Assembly: GCF_024623185.1 (NCBI RefSeq)
Contig: NZ_JANJZK010000012.1
Location: 1-64,000 of the forward strand
Length of the DNA: 64,000 bases
Source: Anaerofustis stercorihominis
GTDB lineage: Bacteria; Bacillota; Clostridia; Eubacteriales; Anaerofustaceae
Direction of reading: 5' to 3'
Below the pieces are notes generated by a model. It worked only from the letters and a program-made list of their open reading frames with translations, made no database searches and was not told where the DNA came from. Both the position numbers and the translations under genes were made by a program. Shown piece by piece: positions 18,401-26,208 of the stretch (position 1 is its first letter; each line of letters opens with the position of its first letter).

Positions 18401-19228
18401 CAGCTTTATCTTTCCCTCTACATTTGCGGTTCCTCCCCATAAGGCATATCCGCCTCCGGTGAGACCCATGCTGCTTTCCCAGCATACCCTGGCACTTTTT
18501 ATAGTTACATTTCCTTCAACATTTAATACAGCGTTAGAATATAGTGCTTGTCCGCCTCCAAAAAATCTATTAAACGCTTGGTTGTTTTCCTGTGAGACTG
18601 AGGCATAATTATCTTTGATAGCTTCAATATTTATATTACCTTTTACCGTAAGCGTTGCATGATTGGTGTCAGATTGTGTTCCCATTGCTCTTCCGCCGCC
18701 ATATAATTCCATTTCATTGTCATTTGCACCTTTTGCGCTTCCGGTAAATATTATAGAAATATTGCCTCCGACGCTGTTTGTACATGTAGTGTTGGTTGTT
18801 TTATATACATATGAAGAAGGTCCGGCATGTCCACCTCCGTATACTTCTTCAGATAGTCCTTTTATAAATATATCCACAGAACCGGAGACACTGCTTGTGC
18901 TTGTTAGTTTTACATCTCCGCTATTAGGGACCGTCGCCATGCTTCCTCCGTAAATATATCTTGCCTGACCGGTTTCCTCGATAGTTATCTTTGCTGAACC
19001 GTGCATATTCGCAGTTATATCGGTATTGTCAGCGTTTGCGGAAGATAAACATCCTCCGACTAAATTAGTATATACTCTGCCTTTTACTTTTATATTTGTA
19101 TTTCCCGTTAGGTCTGCATTTTTACTTCCGCCATATATATTTGTAACGGCAGAATTTTCATTAATCGTTACATCTGCGTTTGAAGATATATCTTTTCCGT
19201 TACCGCCTCCGTATATGGTAGATCCCAT
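15440..19228 (-). CDS. Giant surface protein, C-terminal part (frameshifted from 19276-19995)
   Basis: 1262 residues in this frame. The first 650 or so carry many IYGGG/GGGY repeats alternating with N-rich strands (for example SIYGGGN, GGCLSSANADN, GGGYTEQP), likely a beta-solenoid stalk. Then come a transition region, a charged segment (DEEIDKILDAKLDYEALSEEEKKK), and a Listeria-Bacteroides repeat YTVKFDTMGGSFIEPQEVEENG ending in FKGWYID and LYAGW. The C-terminus has a membrane helix (LGIWIVLSIFTLTGLIILIQ) and basic KAKKYN, as in wall-anchored proteins, but no LPxTG-type motif is visible. Upstream codons (GIKFTLDSNIDMGST) are in frame, so the true start is in the other segment. Function: probably adhesion. 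Confidence 0.85.
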   Translation of the reverse strand: MGSTIYGGGNGKDISSNADVTINENSAVTNIYGGSKNADLTGNTNIKVKGRVYTNLVGGCLSSANADNTDITANMHGSAKITIEETGQARYIYGGSMATVPNSGDVKLTSTSSVSGSVDIFIKGLSEEVYGGGHAGPSSYVYKTTNTTCTNSVGGNISIIFTGSAKGANDNEMELYGGGRAMGTQSDTNHATLTVKGNINIEAIKDNYASVSQENNQAFNRFFGGGQALYSNAVLNVEGNVTIKSARVCWESSMGLTGGGYALWGGTANVEGKIKLDLYKIDNQIAKYENVNLIIGGGLCEYTPEGSKSEATVGSTDITIHEGTTLISGSTTGLNIIGGGYTEQPNANVDVKGSTGIKLEDNLNFQRGICAGGVLRTSSCKNSSANVGSTNLEFGDNINLASGNIIGGGYINEAINASTDVKESINIKYGKNNNFDGKWLYGGSFINAGSGKANIGNNNSKDAIVITAEDGLKANQFICGGYIQNNMNKSEIKITGNINTNLKGGNINYFLGGGRLYAANGNVNIDGNITHNLSNLDIKGVYPGSASYSYNENDPGKANISGNVDTTIKNSQVNEGIYTGGVNYCDIEKNARLNIKDSTINANIYALGSNHSSIKNDSIISLLGSTTNSKYIFSYQNGTTCSAGRVLVEAGNEIETKTSTYTTGIYSTDNTKQTNVKINNNAELTLTYTGTDSPYHLMNINDIDIEKEGSLITKSVQNTPIKGNLTGNGTITIPSGGKITGSGKLDGNLTLNTTGTLDKDIEFFEFDKSSTGKVNFTDPDYKYYLKKEVGSDKAVWILKEGIIININTPNNGTITPGGKTMIGKGEPTDFTFTPDYGYQIDDVKVGGVSVKNDIKKHDDLRSSIYTLTADITTSIEVSFKPLDKDTMEDIINNLPKVEETTPPKDEEIDKILDAKLDYEALSEEEKKKVDVDSTDNLHESLSKIPQIEVELAIKIQTGGNDIVNIDEEQKKRFLYSLDENDIKEVKENNTQLLKIVIEINDIEKPKDEEQEKINNVLSDHNIGKHFIVDVTKEKYQNKDDSIPIATEKITKMPQSVDLTFKIPDELKPKDNLIYTYAMIHTHFENGTYSSILLSDKDNINETVTISTNKFSTYTMVYKVSGTKPIVSYTVKFDTMGGSFIEPQEVEENGVVTIPKDPTKKNHKFKGWYIDKQCSRLWDFEKDKVTKNITLYAGWKSLSDNNQITTKPNDNSTGTSENRKNNNKNNITTVNTNDTNHLGIWIVLSIFTLTGLIILIQKAKKYN

Positions 19229-19275
19229 ATCTATATTGCTGTCAAGTGTAAATTTGATCCCATTTAAAAATATGC

Positions 19276-19995
19276 TTACTTATCGTATTCATCGACTTTT
19301 ACTGACGGCAGATCCGTTTTTATGGTTAAAGAAGTTATTCCTTTATTTGTTGGGATTTCCACCGTCTTATAATCATAACCGGTATACAAAGCATCCGTGA
19401 CGTTGAATATAACATCACCTGCATTATCATCCGGAAGAGCATTTAAAGCTTCTGTGAAATCTTTATAATCTCCGCTTGTACCTATTTTATATTCGTTATC
19501 TGCACTTCGTACTTTTTTTGATTTTTCAGATGTATTTTTTGTATTTTTGCTTTCTTCTTTTTTTACGTCTTCATTTATTTTAACTTCTATGGTTGGGATA
19601 TCTTCTTCTTTTATTTCTTTAGATAATATATACTTATCTTCAAAAATCGGTTTAAATATGTAAGAAGTGTTTTCTTTGCCATATTCCGGACATTCCCATG
19701 ATACATCCAGTGAGGTTGGATTACTCCCATTATTAAGATAAACATCCACTACGTCCGGTAAATCTAAATTTTCAATAGGTATCTTTTCTTTTAGGATGAT
19801 TTCTTTTACATCTAAGTCCCCGAACTTAGTTATTGTATTTTCCCCGACATCATCTTCACTTTGATTTGTTTTGACTGATACATTTTCATTATTATTTTCA
19901 TTTATAGTCTGAGCAAATATACTTGATAAACCAAAATAAAAACATAACGAGAATATGAGTAACACAATCAAAGATTTTTTTACTGTTTTTTTCAT
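19276..19995 (-). CDS. Giant surface protein, N-terminal part (frameshifted)
   Basis: About 239 residues from the ATG at 19995, which follows GGGGG. It begins with a signal peptide, MKKTVKKSLIVLLIFSLCFYFGLSSIFA, then an acidic N-rich region, an Ig-like segment (VVDVYLNNGSNPTSLDVSWECPEYGKENTSYIFKPIF) and the start of the beta-helix (GTSGDYKDFTEALNALPDDNAGDVIFNV). The frame stops at TAA 19278-19276. Restoring one G in AAG-TAAGC would give GTAAGCATATTT and join the frame of the 15440-19228 ORF as VSIFLNGIKFTLD, so both are one gene. Confidence 0.85.
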   Translation of the reverse strand: MKKTVKKSLIVLLIFSLCFYFGLSSIFAQTINENNNENVSVKTNQSEDDVGENTITKFGDLDVKEIILKEKIPIENLDLPDVVDVYLNNGSNPTSLDVSWECPEYGKENTSYIFKPIFEDKYILSKEIKEEDIPTIEVKINEDVKKEESKNTKNTSEKSKKVRSADNEYKIGTSGDYKDFTEALNALPDDNAGDVIFNVTDALYTGYDYKTVEIPTNKGITSLTIKTDLPSVKVDEYDK

Positions 19996-20109
19996 TTTAA
20001 TCCCCCTTAGCAAAATTATAATAGTAAATTAAAAAACGCTTTTATTGTTATTTAACAATAATTTTAGAATTGTAAATATAGTTTTATTTTTATGGTTATA
20101 ACTATATAA

Positions 20110-20137
20110 TGTCGCAAAATGTATACATTTTGCGACA
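20110..20137. promoter_or_regulatory. Perfect 28-bp palindrome
   Basis: TGTCGCAAAATGTA is followed directly by its own reverse complement, with no loop. The GTCGC ends make it stand out in AT-rich DNA, and no other copy was seen in the window. It lies about 115 bp upstream of the surface-protein start codon. A dimer-binding operator is the most likely role; a site-specific recombination site is also possible. Confidence 0.6.
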
Positions 20138-20391
20138 CTTATGGTATATTAAATATAAATAAAATATAGCTATTGTTTTTATATTTATATTACAAATATT
20201 TAAAATATATTAAATAAAATGACAAATTATTTTGTTTTTATACTTTTGTTACTTTATTTTATAGTTTTAGTAGCGTTTTAAGTCATAAAATTGTTTTATA
20301 ATTGATGCATTTTAAGTTATATTTATCACTTATAATTATTCTTATATTTTGATAATTAGAGAATAAATTAATTTGATATAAAATAGGGGAG

Positions 20392-20413
20392 AGAGTTTAT
20401 ATACTCTTTTTTT
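20392..20413 (+). terminator. Possible orphan terminator
   Basis: AGAGT-TTATAT-ACTCT followed by seven T on the plus strand. No gene ends here, so it may end an unannotated RNA or be chance. Confidence 0.35.
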
Positions 20414-20615
20414 GATTGATTTATAAAGAGAAATAAAAAAAACTAAAATGTGCTTTATGAAAATGTATATTTCTTTTAGTATTCATTTAAAATAGCTCTA
20501 TTTGAGTTTTTGTGTGCTTGTTAGATGTTTGTTAGAAAATGAGAAAATGATTACTGTATGTAATATTAGAAATATAATAGTAATGAGGTATTTAGTGTGA
20601 TAAAAATAATAAAAA

Positions 20616-20631
20616 AAGACCTAAAGGTCTT
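20616..20631 (-). terminator. Terminator of the tRNA cluster
   Basis: AAGACCT-TT-AGGTCTT on the minus strand, followed by TTTTTATTA. It lies just beyond the last tRNA. Confidence 0.85.
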
Positions 20632-20643
20632 AACATAAAAGGA

Positions 20644-20732
20644 TGGTGCCGAAGACCGGAATCGAACCGGTACGATCGGTAAGGATCGCAGGATTTTAAG
20701 TCCTGTGCGTCTGCCAGTTCCGCCACTTCGGC
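20644..20732 (-). tRNA. tRNA-Leu(TAA)
   Basis: 89 bases including an encoded CCA. The acceptor GCCGAAG pairs with CTTCGGC. The anticodon loop is CTTAAAA with TAA, and the T-loop is GGTTCGATTCC. The long variable arm is typical of class II leucine tRNAs. Last gene in the four-tRNA minus-strand cluster. Confidence 0.95.
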
Positions 20733-20767
20733 ATAAAATCTCTTTGTTAATCTATTGACTTTTAAAA

Positions 20768-20841
20768 TGGAGGCGGCACCCAGATTTGAACTGGGGATAC
20801 GGGTGTTGCAGACCCTTGCCTTACCACTTGGCTATGCCGCC
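20768..20841 (-). tRNA. tRNA-Cys(GCA)
   Basis: 74 bases with encoded CCA. The acceptor GGCGGCA pairs with TGCCGCC, and the anticodon loop CTGCAAC carries GCA. Third gene of the cluster. Confidence 0.95.
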
Positions 20842-20850
20842 TAAAAAAAA

Positions 20851-20925
20851 TGGAGCGAAAGACGAGATTCGAACTCGCGACCCTCGCCTTGGCAAGGCGA
20901 TGCTCTACCACTGAGCCACTTTCGC
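20851..20925 (-). tRNA. tRNA-Gly(GCC)
   Basis: 75 bases with encoded CCA. The acceptor GCGAAAG pairs with CTTTCGC, and the anticodon arm CGCCTTGCCAAGGCG gives GCC. Second gene of the cluster. Confidence 0.95.
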
Positions 20926-20931
20926 ATAAAA

Positions 20932-21007
20932 TGGTGGTCGCAATAGGGCTCGAACCTATGACCCCCTGCTTGTAAGGCAGGTGCTCTCCCAGCTGAGCTA
21001 TGCGACC
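20932..21007 (-). tRNA. tRNA-Val(TAC)
   Basis: 76 bases with encoded CCA. The acceptor GGTCGCA pairs with TGCGACC, and the anticodon loop CTTACAA carries TAC. First transcribed gene of the Val-Gly-Cys-Leu cluster. Confidence 0.95.
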
Positions 21008-21103
21008 ACTTACAGTGCTGATTTATTATATAATAACAAAAGGTTTATGTCAAGTAATATTTGGTATTTTTTTAATAAATTTTTACTGTAAATATACTAA
21101 GTA

Positions 21104-22276
21104 TCATTCTACGGTTTTATATGTTTTTGTATCGTAATAGATCGTTTTGAAGCTCTTTGTTTTTTCACTGTCTATATTCTTCTTATAAGTAGAAGGGATC
21201 GATAAAATTGTATTATCACCGTCAGATATATATTTCTTTTCAGGATGCTTTTCGTAAAAATCAAAATACCAGTACATATCCATGTGCTGACCTTTATTTG
21301 CTATTGCTCTGCTTATATAGTATGGGTCAAAATCCTTGTTTACGGGATTAGTAAAATATGGAGGCTCGGGAGCTGCTAGCACGGCACTTTGCATATTATA
21401 CTTTATGCCCTTGTATTCTCCGTTTTTTACTGCTTTTAAATTTTCTTCTTTAGGTTTATCTCCATATGGATATGCAAGATAAGAAGTGGCTGTTTTATTG
21501 TTGTTTTTATATACAAGATTATTTACTTTACCTATTTCTTCCATTATTTCCCTTTTATTTAAGTTGTTCATATTGTAATGATGATAAGTATGGTTACCTA
21601 CTTCATATCCTAAATCTGTAAGGACTCTGAACTTATCCTTATAATCACCTTCGGTTTTATTATTGTAGTAAGCATCATAGTCGAATGGGTTTTCCGTTAT
21701 ATATAACACTCCTCCCGAACCGAAATCAGGGTGTTCGGATTTAAATTCTTCCATTATACCGATCAACGTATCATTATTTACAACAAGTTTCCCCTCCTTG
21801 TTTTTAACAAGTGAAAAACAACTTTTTAATCCGTCATCGAATGTAAGTAATATAGGGGTTTTCCCTGCGGGGATATTTATATCGTTGCTTAAGTATTCTT
21901 TCATTGATATCAAAACATAACCGTTCTTATACATATATTCCAAGTCATTACGAAATTCTTTTTTGTTTCTGTGCCATGGGAAATGTTTGACTTTATTATC
22001 TATACTATGATACATTATCACCATTATGTCTCCGGCTTCATTTGGCTTGACGGTTTTATAATCTATGCTTTTATATTCCGTTTTATCTTTAGATGCTATA
22101 TTATTTTCGGTATTTGTATATTTGCTGAAATGTTTTACGTTAAATGTAACGATGCTTATTATTCCGATTATGAGTACTATTATTATTAAGTAATATCGAT
22201 TCTTTTTTATAAAAAACTTGAAACTTTTATCTTTATTTGCAAATTCATCATTATGTTTATTTTCGTTTTTTGCCAA
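21104..22276 (-). CDS. Membrane-anchored polysaccharide deacetylase (NodB family)
   Basis: 390 residues. A cytosolic lysine-rich N-terminus is followed by one membrane helix (about residues 27-46, YYLIIIVLIIGIISIVTF), so the enzyme faces the outside. The NodB fold then starts with DIMVIMYHSI and has ILLTFDDGLKSC with the catalytic base and metal Asp, and NHTYHHYN with metal His residues. Such enzymes remove acetyl groups from peptidoglycan or exopolysaccharide sugars. About 60 bp of insertion around FGSGGVLYITENPFDY, containing an extra loop, separates the motifs. The substrate is not known. It is monocistronic. Confidence 0.85.
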   Translation of the reverse strand: MAKNENKHNDEFANKDKSFKFFIKKNRYYLIIIVLIIGIISIVTFNVKHFSKYTNTENNIASKDKTEYKSIDYKTVKPNEAGDIMVIMYHSIDNKVKHFPWHRNKKEFRNDLEYMYKNGYVLISMKEYLSNDINIPAGKTPILLTFDDGLKSCFSLVKNKEGKLVVNNDTLIGIMEEFKSEHPDFGSGGVLYITENPFDYDAYYNNKTEGDYKDKFRVLTDLGYEVGNHTYHHYNMNNLNKREIMEEIGKVNNLVYKNNNKTATSYLAYPYGDKPKEENLKAVKNGEYKGIKYNMQSAVLAAPEPPYFTNPVNKDFDPYYISRAIANKGQHMDMYWYFDFYEKHPEKKYISDGDNTILSIPSTYKKNIDSEKTKSFKTIYYDTKTYKTVE

Positions 22277-22506
22277 TGTATTTATTCCTTTCTGTTATCA
22301 TCTCTTATTAATTAATATATGTAGTAATGAGCTCTAATATTTTCATTTTTTCAATTTATATTTATTTTGTTTACTTTACTATATTACCACTAATTTTGCC
22401 AATTAAAACCATTTTACAATAATATTAATGAAAATTTAATTTTTATGTTAAAATGGTGGAGCAAAATAAATTTTTTATATATTTATGTAAAATATAAATT
22501 ATTTAG
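22277..22506. other. Intergenic region upstream of the RLP promoter
   Basis: 230 bp of AT-rich DNA between two divergent genes. It holds the leader of the deacetylase gene on the minus strand. No ORF, repeat or RNA element was recognised. Confidence 0.5.
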
Positions 22507-22535
22507 TTGACAAAACATAATTACCATGTTATTAT
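22507..22535 (+). promoter_or_regulatory. Strong promoter of the RuBisCO-like gene
   Basis: TTGACA (22507-22512), 17-bp spacer, TATTAT (22530-22535): one mismatch from consensus. The predicted start is near 22542, giving a 5' leader of about 90 bases. AAAGAC (22544-22549) pairs with GTCTTT (22574-22579) near the 5' end, a hairpin that could protect the mRNA. Confidence 0.8.
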
Positions 22536-22631
22536 ATAAGCGTAAAGACAGGATTATGTTTTACAAATACAGCGTCTTTGCAATAAGGGTAGATGGTTAA
22601 ACATTATTAAGTTTTGAGGAGGATTTTAAAA

Positions 22632-23960
22632 ATGAAACAAAAGTATAACCCTATGATGTTCCAATGTAGTGAAAGTTTGGATATGAGCAAACATATCGTA
22701 GCTACATATTACATGAGAGGAAAAGGCAACGATGTTATGAGCCTTGACCTTGCTAAATTCGCGGAAGCAATCGCTGCGGAACAAGCAACAGGTACATGGA
22801 TCGATGTTCCTTTTGAAACAGATGATATAGTTGAAAGACATGCCGCTAAGGTAATAGGTATATATGAAACACCTGCTTATGACAGGGAACTTCCTGAAGG
22901 AATCCAATACAGAGATATGATAGTTAGACTTGCTTTCCCATGGGAAAATATAGGTACTAACTTCCCAATGATTTTCACAACAGCTATAGGTAATATCTCA
23001 GCTGCCAGACTTAAATTATTGGATCTTGAATTCCCAAAAGAATATACAGATCACTTCCAAGGTCCTAAATTCGGTATCCAAGGTGTAAGAGATATCCTTG
23101 ATATCCCTGAAAGACCGCTTACATGTGCTATGATCAAACCTGATACAGGATGGACTCCAGAACAAGGTGGTATAATGGCATATGATGCATACCTAGGCGG
23201 TATCGATGTAATCAAAGATGATGAATTACTTGTTGCCGATCCTGCATGGTGTCCTATCGAAAAAAGAGTTCAGGCTATAACAGATGCAGGTAAGAGAGCA
23301 TTTGAACAAACAGGTGAAAAGAAACTATACACAGTTAACTTAACTGAAGACAGCTTCAAAATTAAAGATCTAGCTTACAGAGCAATTGACGCAGGTGCTA
23401 ATGCGTTGATGATTAATACATACACTGCAGGTTTCTCTGCACTTAGACAATTAGCTGAAGATCCAAATATTCAGATTCCAGTTATGTCTCACCCTGACTA
23501 TGCTGCTGCACAGTCTTACTCTCCTGACACAGGTGTTGCAGTAGCACTTCTTTGGGGTAAATTAGCAAGATTAGCAGGTGCTGATATGGCTATCACAACA
23601 AACTACTACGGTAAGATCCCTGTACTTAGAGATTCTTACTTAAGAACATGCAGAGATCTTAAGATGAAATTCCATAACATCAAAGATTGTTTACCTGCAC
23701 CAAGCGGCGGAATGTACCAAGGTGTAGTTCCTGATACTATTTATGAAGTAGGTACAGACGTTATGATCGCTGCCGGCGGAGCTGTTCACGGACATAGAAA
23801 CGGTGCTACAGCAGGTGCAAAAGCTCTTAGACAAGCTATCGACGGAGCAATGGCAGGAATCCCGCTAAAAGAATATGCTAAAGATAAACCTGATCTTCAA
23901 ATCGCTTTAGATGACTGGGGATGCGGTGAAAAAGAAGATTTATTCGACATGAAAAAATAG
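22632..23960 (+). CDS. RuBisCO-like protein (form IV type)
   Basis: 442 residues from the ATG after GAGGAGG. It spans both RuBisCO large-subunit domains. Retained positions, with the form I equivalent in brackets: E50 (E60), T55 and W56 (T65, W66), N121 (N123), K169 (K175), K195-x-D197-E198 (K201, D203, E204, the carbamate and Mg ligands), H287 (H294), S358-G-G (S379), G382-G383 (G403, G404) and probably K328 (loop-6 K334). Changed positions: D171 for K177, P288 for R295, M167 for T173, and no H327. So it is unlikely to fix CO2; an enolase, isomerase or decarboxylase on a sugar phosphate or thio-sugar substrate is more likely. No methionine-salvage or sugar genes lie nearby. Confidence 0.93.
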   Translation: MKQKYNPMMFQCSESLDMSKHIVATYYMRGKGNDVMSLDLAKFAEAIAAEQATGTWIDVPFETDDIVERHAAKVIGIYETPAYDRELPEGIQYRDMIVRLAFPWENIGTNFPMIFTTAIGNISAARLKLLDLEFPKEYTDHFQGPKFGIQGVRDILDIPERPLTCAMIKPDTGWTPEQGGIMAYDAYLGGIDVIKDDELLVADPAWCPIEKRVQAITDAGKRAFEQTGEKKLYTVNLTEDSFKIKDLAYRAIDAGANALMINTYTAGFSALRQLAEDPNIQIPVMSHPDYAAAQSYSPDTGVAVALLWGKLARLAGADMAITTNYYGKIPVLRDSYLRTCRDLKMKFHNIKDCLPAPSGGMYQGVVPDTIYEVGTDVMIAAGGAVHGHRNGATAGAKALRQAIDGAMAGIPLKEYAKDKPDLQIALDDWGCGEKEDLFDMKK

Positions 23961-24015
23961 TCGTTTTACTAAACATAAAATATGTTTACCTCTAAATATT
24001 ATAATTAAAATATTG

Positions 24016-24045
24016 CCCCCGACGAAAGTCGGGGGTTTATTTGTA
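24016..24045 (+). terminator. Strong terminator of the RuBisCO-like gene
   Basis: An 8-bp GC stem CCCCCGAC/GTCGGGGG closed by a GAAA tetraloop and followed by TTTATTTG. It is the most GC-rich hairpin in the region, fitting a highly expressed single-gene transcript. Confidence 0.93.
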
Positions 24046-24177
24046 TTTAAACATATTTAATTGATTTAATTTTTTAGTATTTCCATATTTAAAAAATATT
24101 TAAATTAGGTAAGTATTGGGGATTTATTTTGATTAAGTCGATTTATAAAAGTAATAATAATTGTCAAGTAAAAACCC

Positions 24178-24206
24178 TTGACAATATGTTTTTCTTTTGT
24201 TATAAT
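24178..24206 (+). promoter_or_regulatory. Consensus promoter of the ffh operon
   Basis: TTGACA (24178-24183), 17-bp spacer, TATAAT (24201-24206): a perfect sigma-A promoter about 25 bp before the ylxM start codon. Confidence 0.92.
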
Positions 24207-24232
24207 CTCTTAGTCAGTATAAGGAGAGAAGT

Positions 24233-24547
24233 ATGGAAAAGTATTTTAAAATGTCATATTTAATAGATATTTATTCATCTCTGCTTACACATAAGCAATT
24301 AAAGGTATTGGAATATTATTACGATGATGATATTTCACTCAGTGAGATTGCGAGTATGTTAAATATTTCTCGTCAAGGTGTTTATGATACTTTGAAGAGA
24401 GCTGAAAAGATAATATTGGAATACGATGAAAAATTAAATTTACTAAAAAAATATGAAGAAAATATTGAACTGTTAAATAGATTGGAAGAATTGAGTAAAG
24501 ACAAAGAGTCCTTATCATTAATAAAAGAGATAAGAGAAAACCTATAA
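24233..24547 (+). CDS. ylxM: YlxM-like SRP-associated DNA-binding protein
   Basis: 104 residues. The N-terminus is YLIDIYSSLLTHKQLKVLEYYYDDDISLSEIASMLNISRQGVYDTLKRAEKII, a sigma-70-region-4-like helix-turn-helix typical of the YlxM/p13 family (UPF0122). It is encoded next to ffh in most Firmicutes and in some species stimulates the SRP GTPase cycle. A coiled C-terminal half with Lys/Glu repeats follows. AAGGAGAG precedes the start. It is the first gene of the ylxM-ffh-rpsP-khpA operon. Confidence 0.93.
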   Translation: MEKYFKMSYLIDIYSSLLTHKQLKVLEYYYDDDISLSEIASMLNISRQGVYDTLKRAEKIILEYDEKLNLLKKYEENIELLNRLEELSKDKESLSLIKEIRENL

Positions 24548-24560
24548 GGAGGTATAGACC

Positions 24561-25883
24561 TTGTTTGAAGCTTTAGGAGATAAACTGCAGGCAACCTTTA
24601 AGAAACTTAGAGGAAAAGGTAAGCTTACCGAGAAAGATATAGATGCGGCTTTGAGAGAAATCAGGATGTCGCTTTTGGAAGCGGATGTAAACTACAAAGT
24701 AGTTAAGACATTTGCAAATAATTTAAAAGAAAAATGTATGGGAGAAGAGGTCTTAAAGTCTTTAACTCCCGGACAGCAAGTAATAAAGATAGTCAATAAC
24801 GAACTTATAACTTTGCTCGGAGGCGAAAGCAGAGATATAACCTTTGCCGATAACGGACCTACGGTAATAATGGTTGTAGGGGTTCAGGGCAGCGGTAAAA
24901 CTACAAGTATCGGTAAAATGGGTAACTTCTTTAAAAATAAGAAGAATAAAAAAGTAGTATTTGTTGCATGTGATATCCATAGAGCCGCAGCTGTCGACCA
25001 GTTAAAAGTTCTCGGTGAAGGACTCGACATAGAAGTATTTACACTTGATAAAAAAGATGCGGGTAAGATAGCTAAAAAGGGTGTTGAGTACGGAAAAAAA
25101 ATCGGTGCGGATATAATCATCGTCGATACAGCCGGAAGACAGCATGTGGACAGCGAAATGATGGAAGAAGCAGTAAAAGTCAAAAAGGCTATAAATCCAA
25201 ACGAAACATTATTTGTTATAGATTCATTGATGGGTCAGCAGGCGGTTGACGCAGCAAAAGCATTTGATGAAAGTCTGGAAATAACAGGATTTATCCTTTC
25301 TAAACTCGATTCCGACGCAAGAGGCGGAGCAGCCCTTAGTGTTACTTATATAACCAAGAAACCTATAAAGTTTTCTGCATTTGGTGAAAAAATGGAAGAC
25401 TTTGAACCTTTTCATCCTGATAGAGTAGCTTCGAGAATACTCGGAATGGGCGATGTTTTATCTTTGATAGAAAAAGCAGAAACCATTTATGATGAAAAAG
25501 AAGCCAAAAAGATGGAAGAAAAGATGAGAAAGAATTCTTTCACCTTGGAAGACTTTTTGGATCAAATGGAAAGCATGAACAAAATGGGCGGGATAGAAGG
25601 CTTGTTATCAATGCTTCCGGGAGCGGGAAAGCTTAAAGGTATGGCAATAAGTGAAAAAGACTTGATTAAACAAAAAGCTATTATCCAGTCTATGACGATT
25701 AAAGAAAGACAAAATCCCAATATAATAAATGCAAGCAGAAGAAAGAGGATAGCAGCCGGAAGCGGAACAAAGGTAAGCGATGTAAATAAACTTCTTACAG
25801 GTTTTGAACAAAGCAAGAAGATGATGAAGCAGCTGAATTCCGGTAAGATGAAATTTCCGGGAATGAAACTTCCGTTTATGTAA
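24561..25883 (+). CDS. ffh: Signal recognition particle protein Ffh
   Basis: 440 residues starting at a TTG codon after AAGGAGG. The N domain holds LREIRMSLLEADVNYKVVK, the G domain VMVVGVQGSGKTTSIGKMG, DTAGR and a TKLD-like SKLDSDARGG, and the methionine-rich M domain runs to MKFPGMKLPFM. With 4.5S RNA and FtsY it targets membrane proteins co-translationally. It is essential in bacteria. The 4.5S RNA gene is not seen in this window. UUG use is common for ffh in this kind of genome. Confidence 0.97.
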   Translation: MFEALGDKLQATFKKLRGKGKLTEKDIDAALREIRMSLLEADVNYKVVKTFANNLKEKCMGEEVLKSLTPGQQVIKIVNNELITLLGGESRDITFADNGPTVIMVVGVQGSGKTTSIGKMGNFFKNKKNKKVVFVACDIHRAAAVDQLKVLGEGLDIEVFTLDKKDAGKIAKKGVEYGKKIGADIIIVDTAGRQHVDSEMMEEAVKVKKAINPNETLFVIDSLMGQQAVDAAKAFDESLEITGFILSKLDSDARGGAALSVTYITKKPIKFSAFGEKMEDFEPFHPDRVASRILGMGDVLSLIEKAETIYDEKEAKKMEEKMRKNSFTLEDFLDQMESMNKMGGIEGLLSMLPGAGKLKGMAISEKDLIKQKAIIQSMTIKERQNPNIINASRRKRIAAGSGTKVSDVNKLLTGFEQSKKMMKQLNSGKMKFPGMKLPFM

Positions 25884-25952
25884 AACAGTCAAAAAGAAAT
25901 TTAATTTCTTTATATATAAAAACATAATAGTATAAATAAAAGGAGAAAAAAC

Positions 25953-26195
25953 ATGGCAGTAAAAATCAGATTAAAAAGAATGGGTGCAAAAAAACAACCT
26001 TACTACAGAATAGTAGTAGCAGACGAAAGAACAGCAAGAGACGGCAAGAGCATTGCTTTACTTGGACACTATAAACCTGTAGGTGAAAAAAGTGTAGAAA
26101 TTGATGCTGAAAAAGCAAAAGAATGGTTAAACAAAGGTGCTAAACCTACAGATACTGTTGCTAAACTTTTCAAACAAAATGGTATCACAAAATAG
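25953..26195 (+). CDS. rpsP: 30S ribosomal protein S16
   Basis: 80 residues, the usual length for S16. It starts [32 protein letters not shown] and has the conserved GHYKPVGEK segment. It is an early assembly protein of the small subunit body. It lies 69 bases after ffh with AAGGAG before the start, and 13 bases before khpA. Confidence 0.97.
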   Translation: MAVKIRLKRMGAKKQPYYRIVVADERTARDGKSIALLGHYKPVGEKSVEIDAEKAKEWLNKGAKPTDTVAKLFKQNGITK

Positions 26196-26208
26196 TTAGG
26201 AGACCGAT

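Larger units (their letters stand above)
20014..20640. other. AT-rich intergenic region
   Basis: About 630 bp between the surface-protein start and the tRNA cluster. It is very AT-rich and has no credible ORF or decayed gene that I could find. It contains the 28-bp palindrome at 20110-20137 and a terminator-like hairpin at 20392-20413. Most -10-like hexamers here are expected by chance. Confidence 0.6.

Noticed and set aside
17856-18953. Plus-strand ORFs of 72-174 residues opposite the giant surface gene
   Set aside because: They are Pro/Phe-rich shadow frames of the minus-strand repeat region, with no ribosome sites or family motifs.
22614-22631. TTG start at 22614 for the RuBisCO-like gene
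   Set aside because: That codon lies upstream of the GAGGAGG ribosome site, which is correctly spaced for the ATG at 22632.
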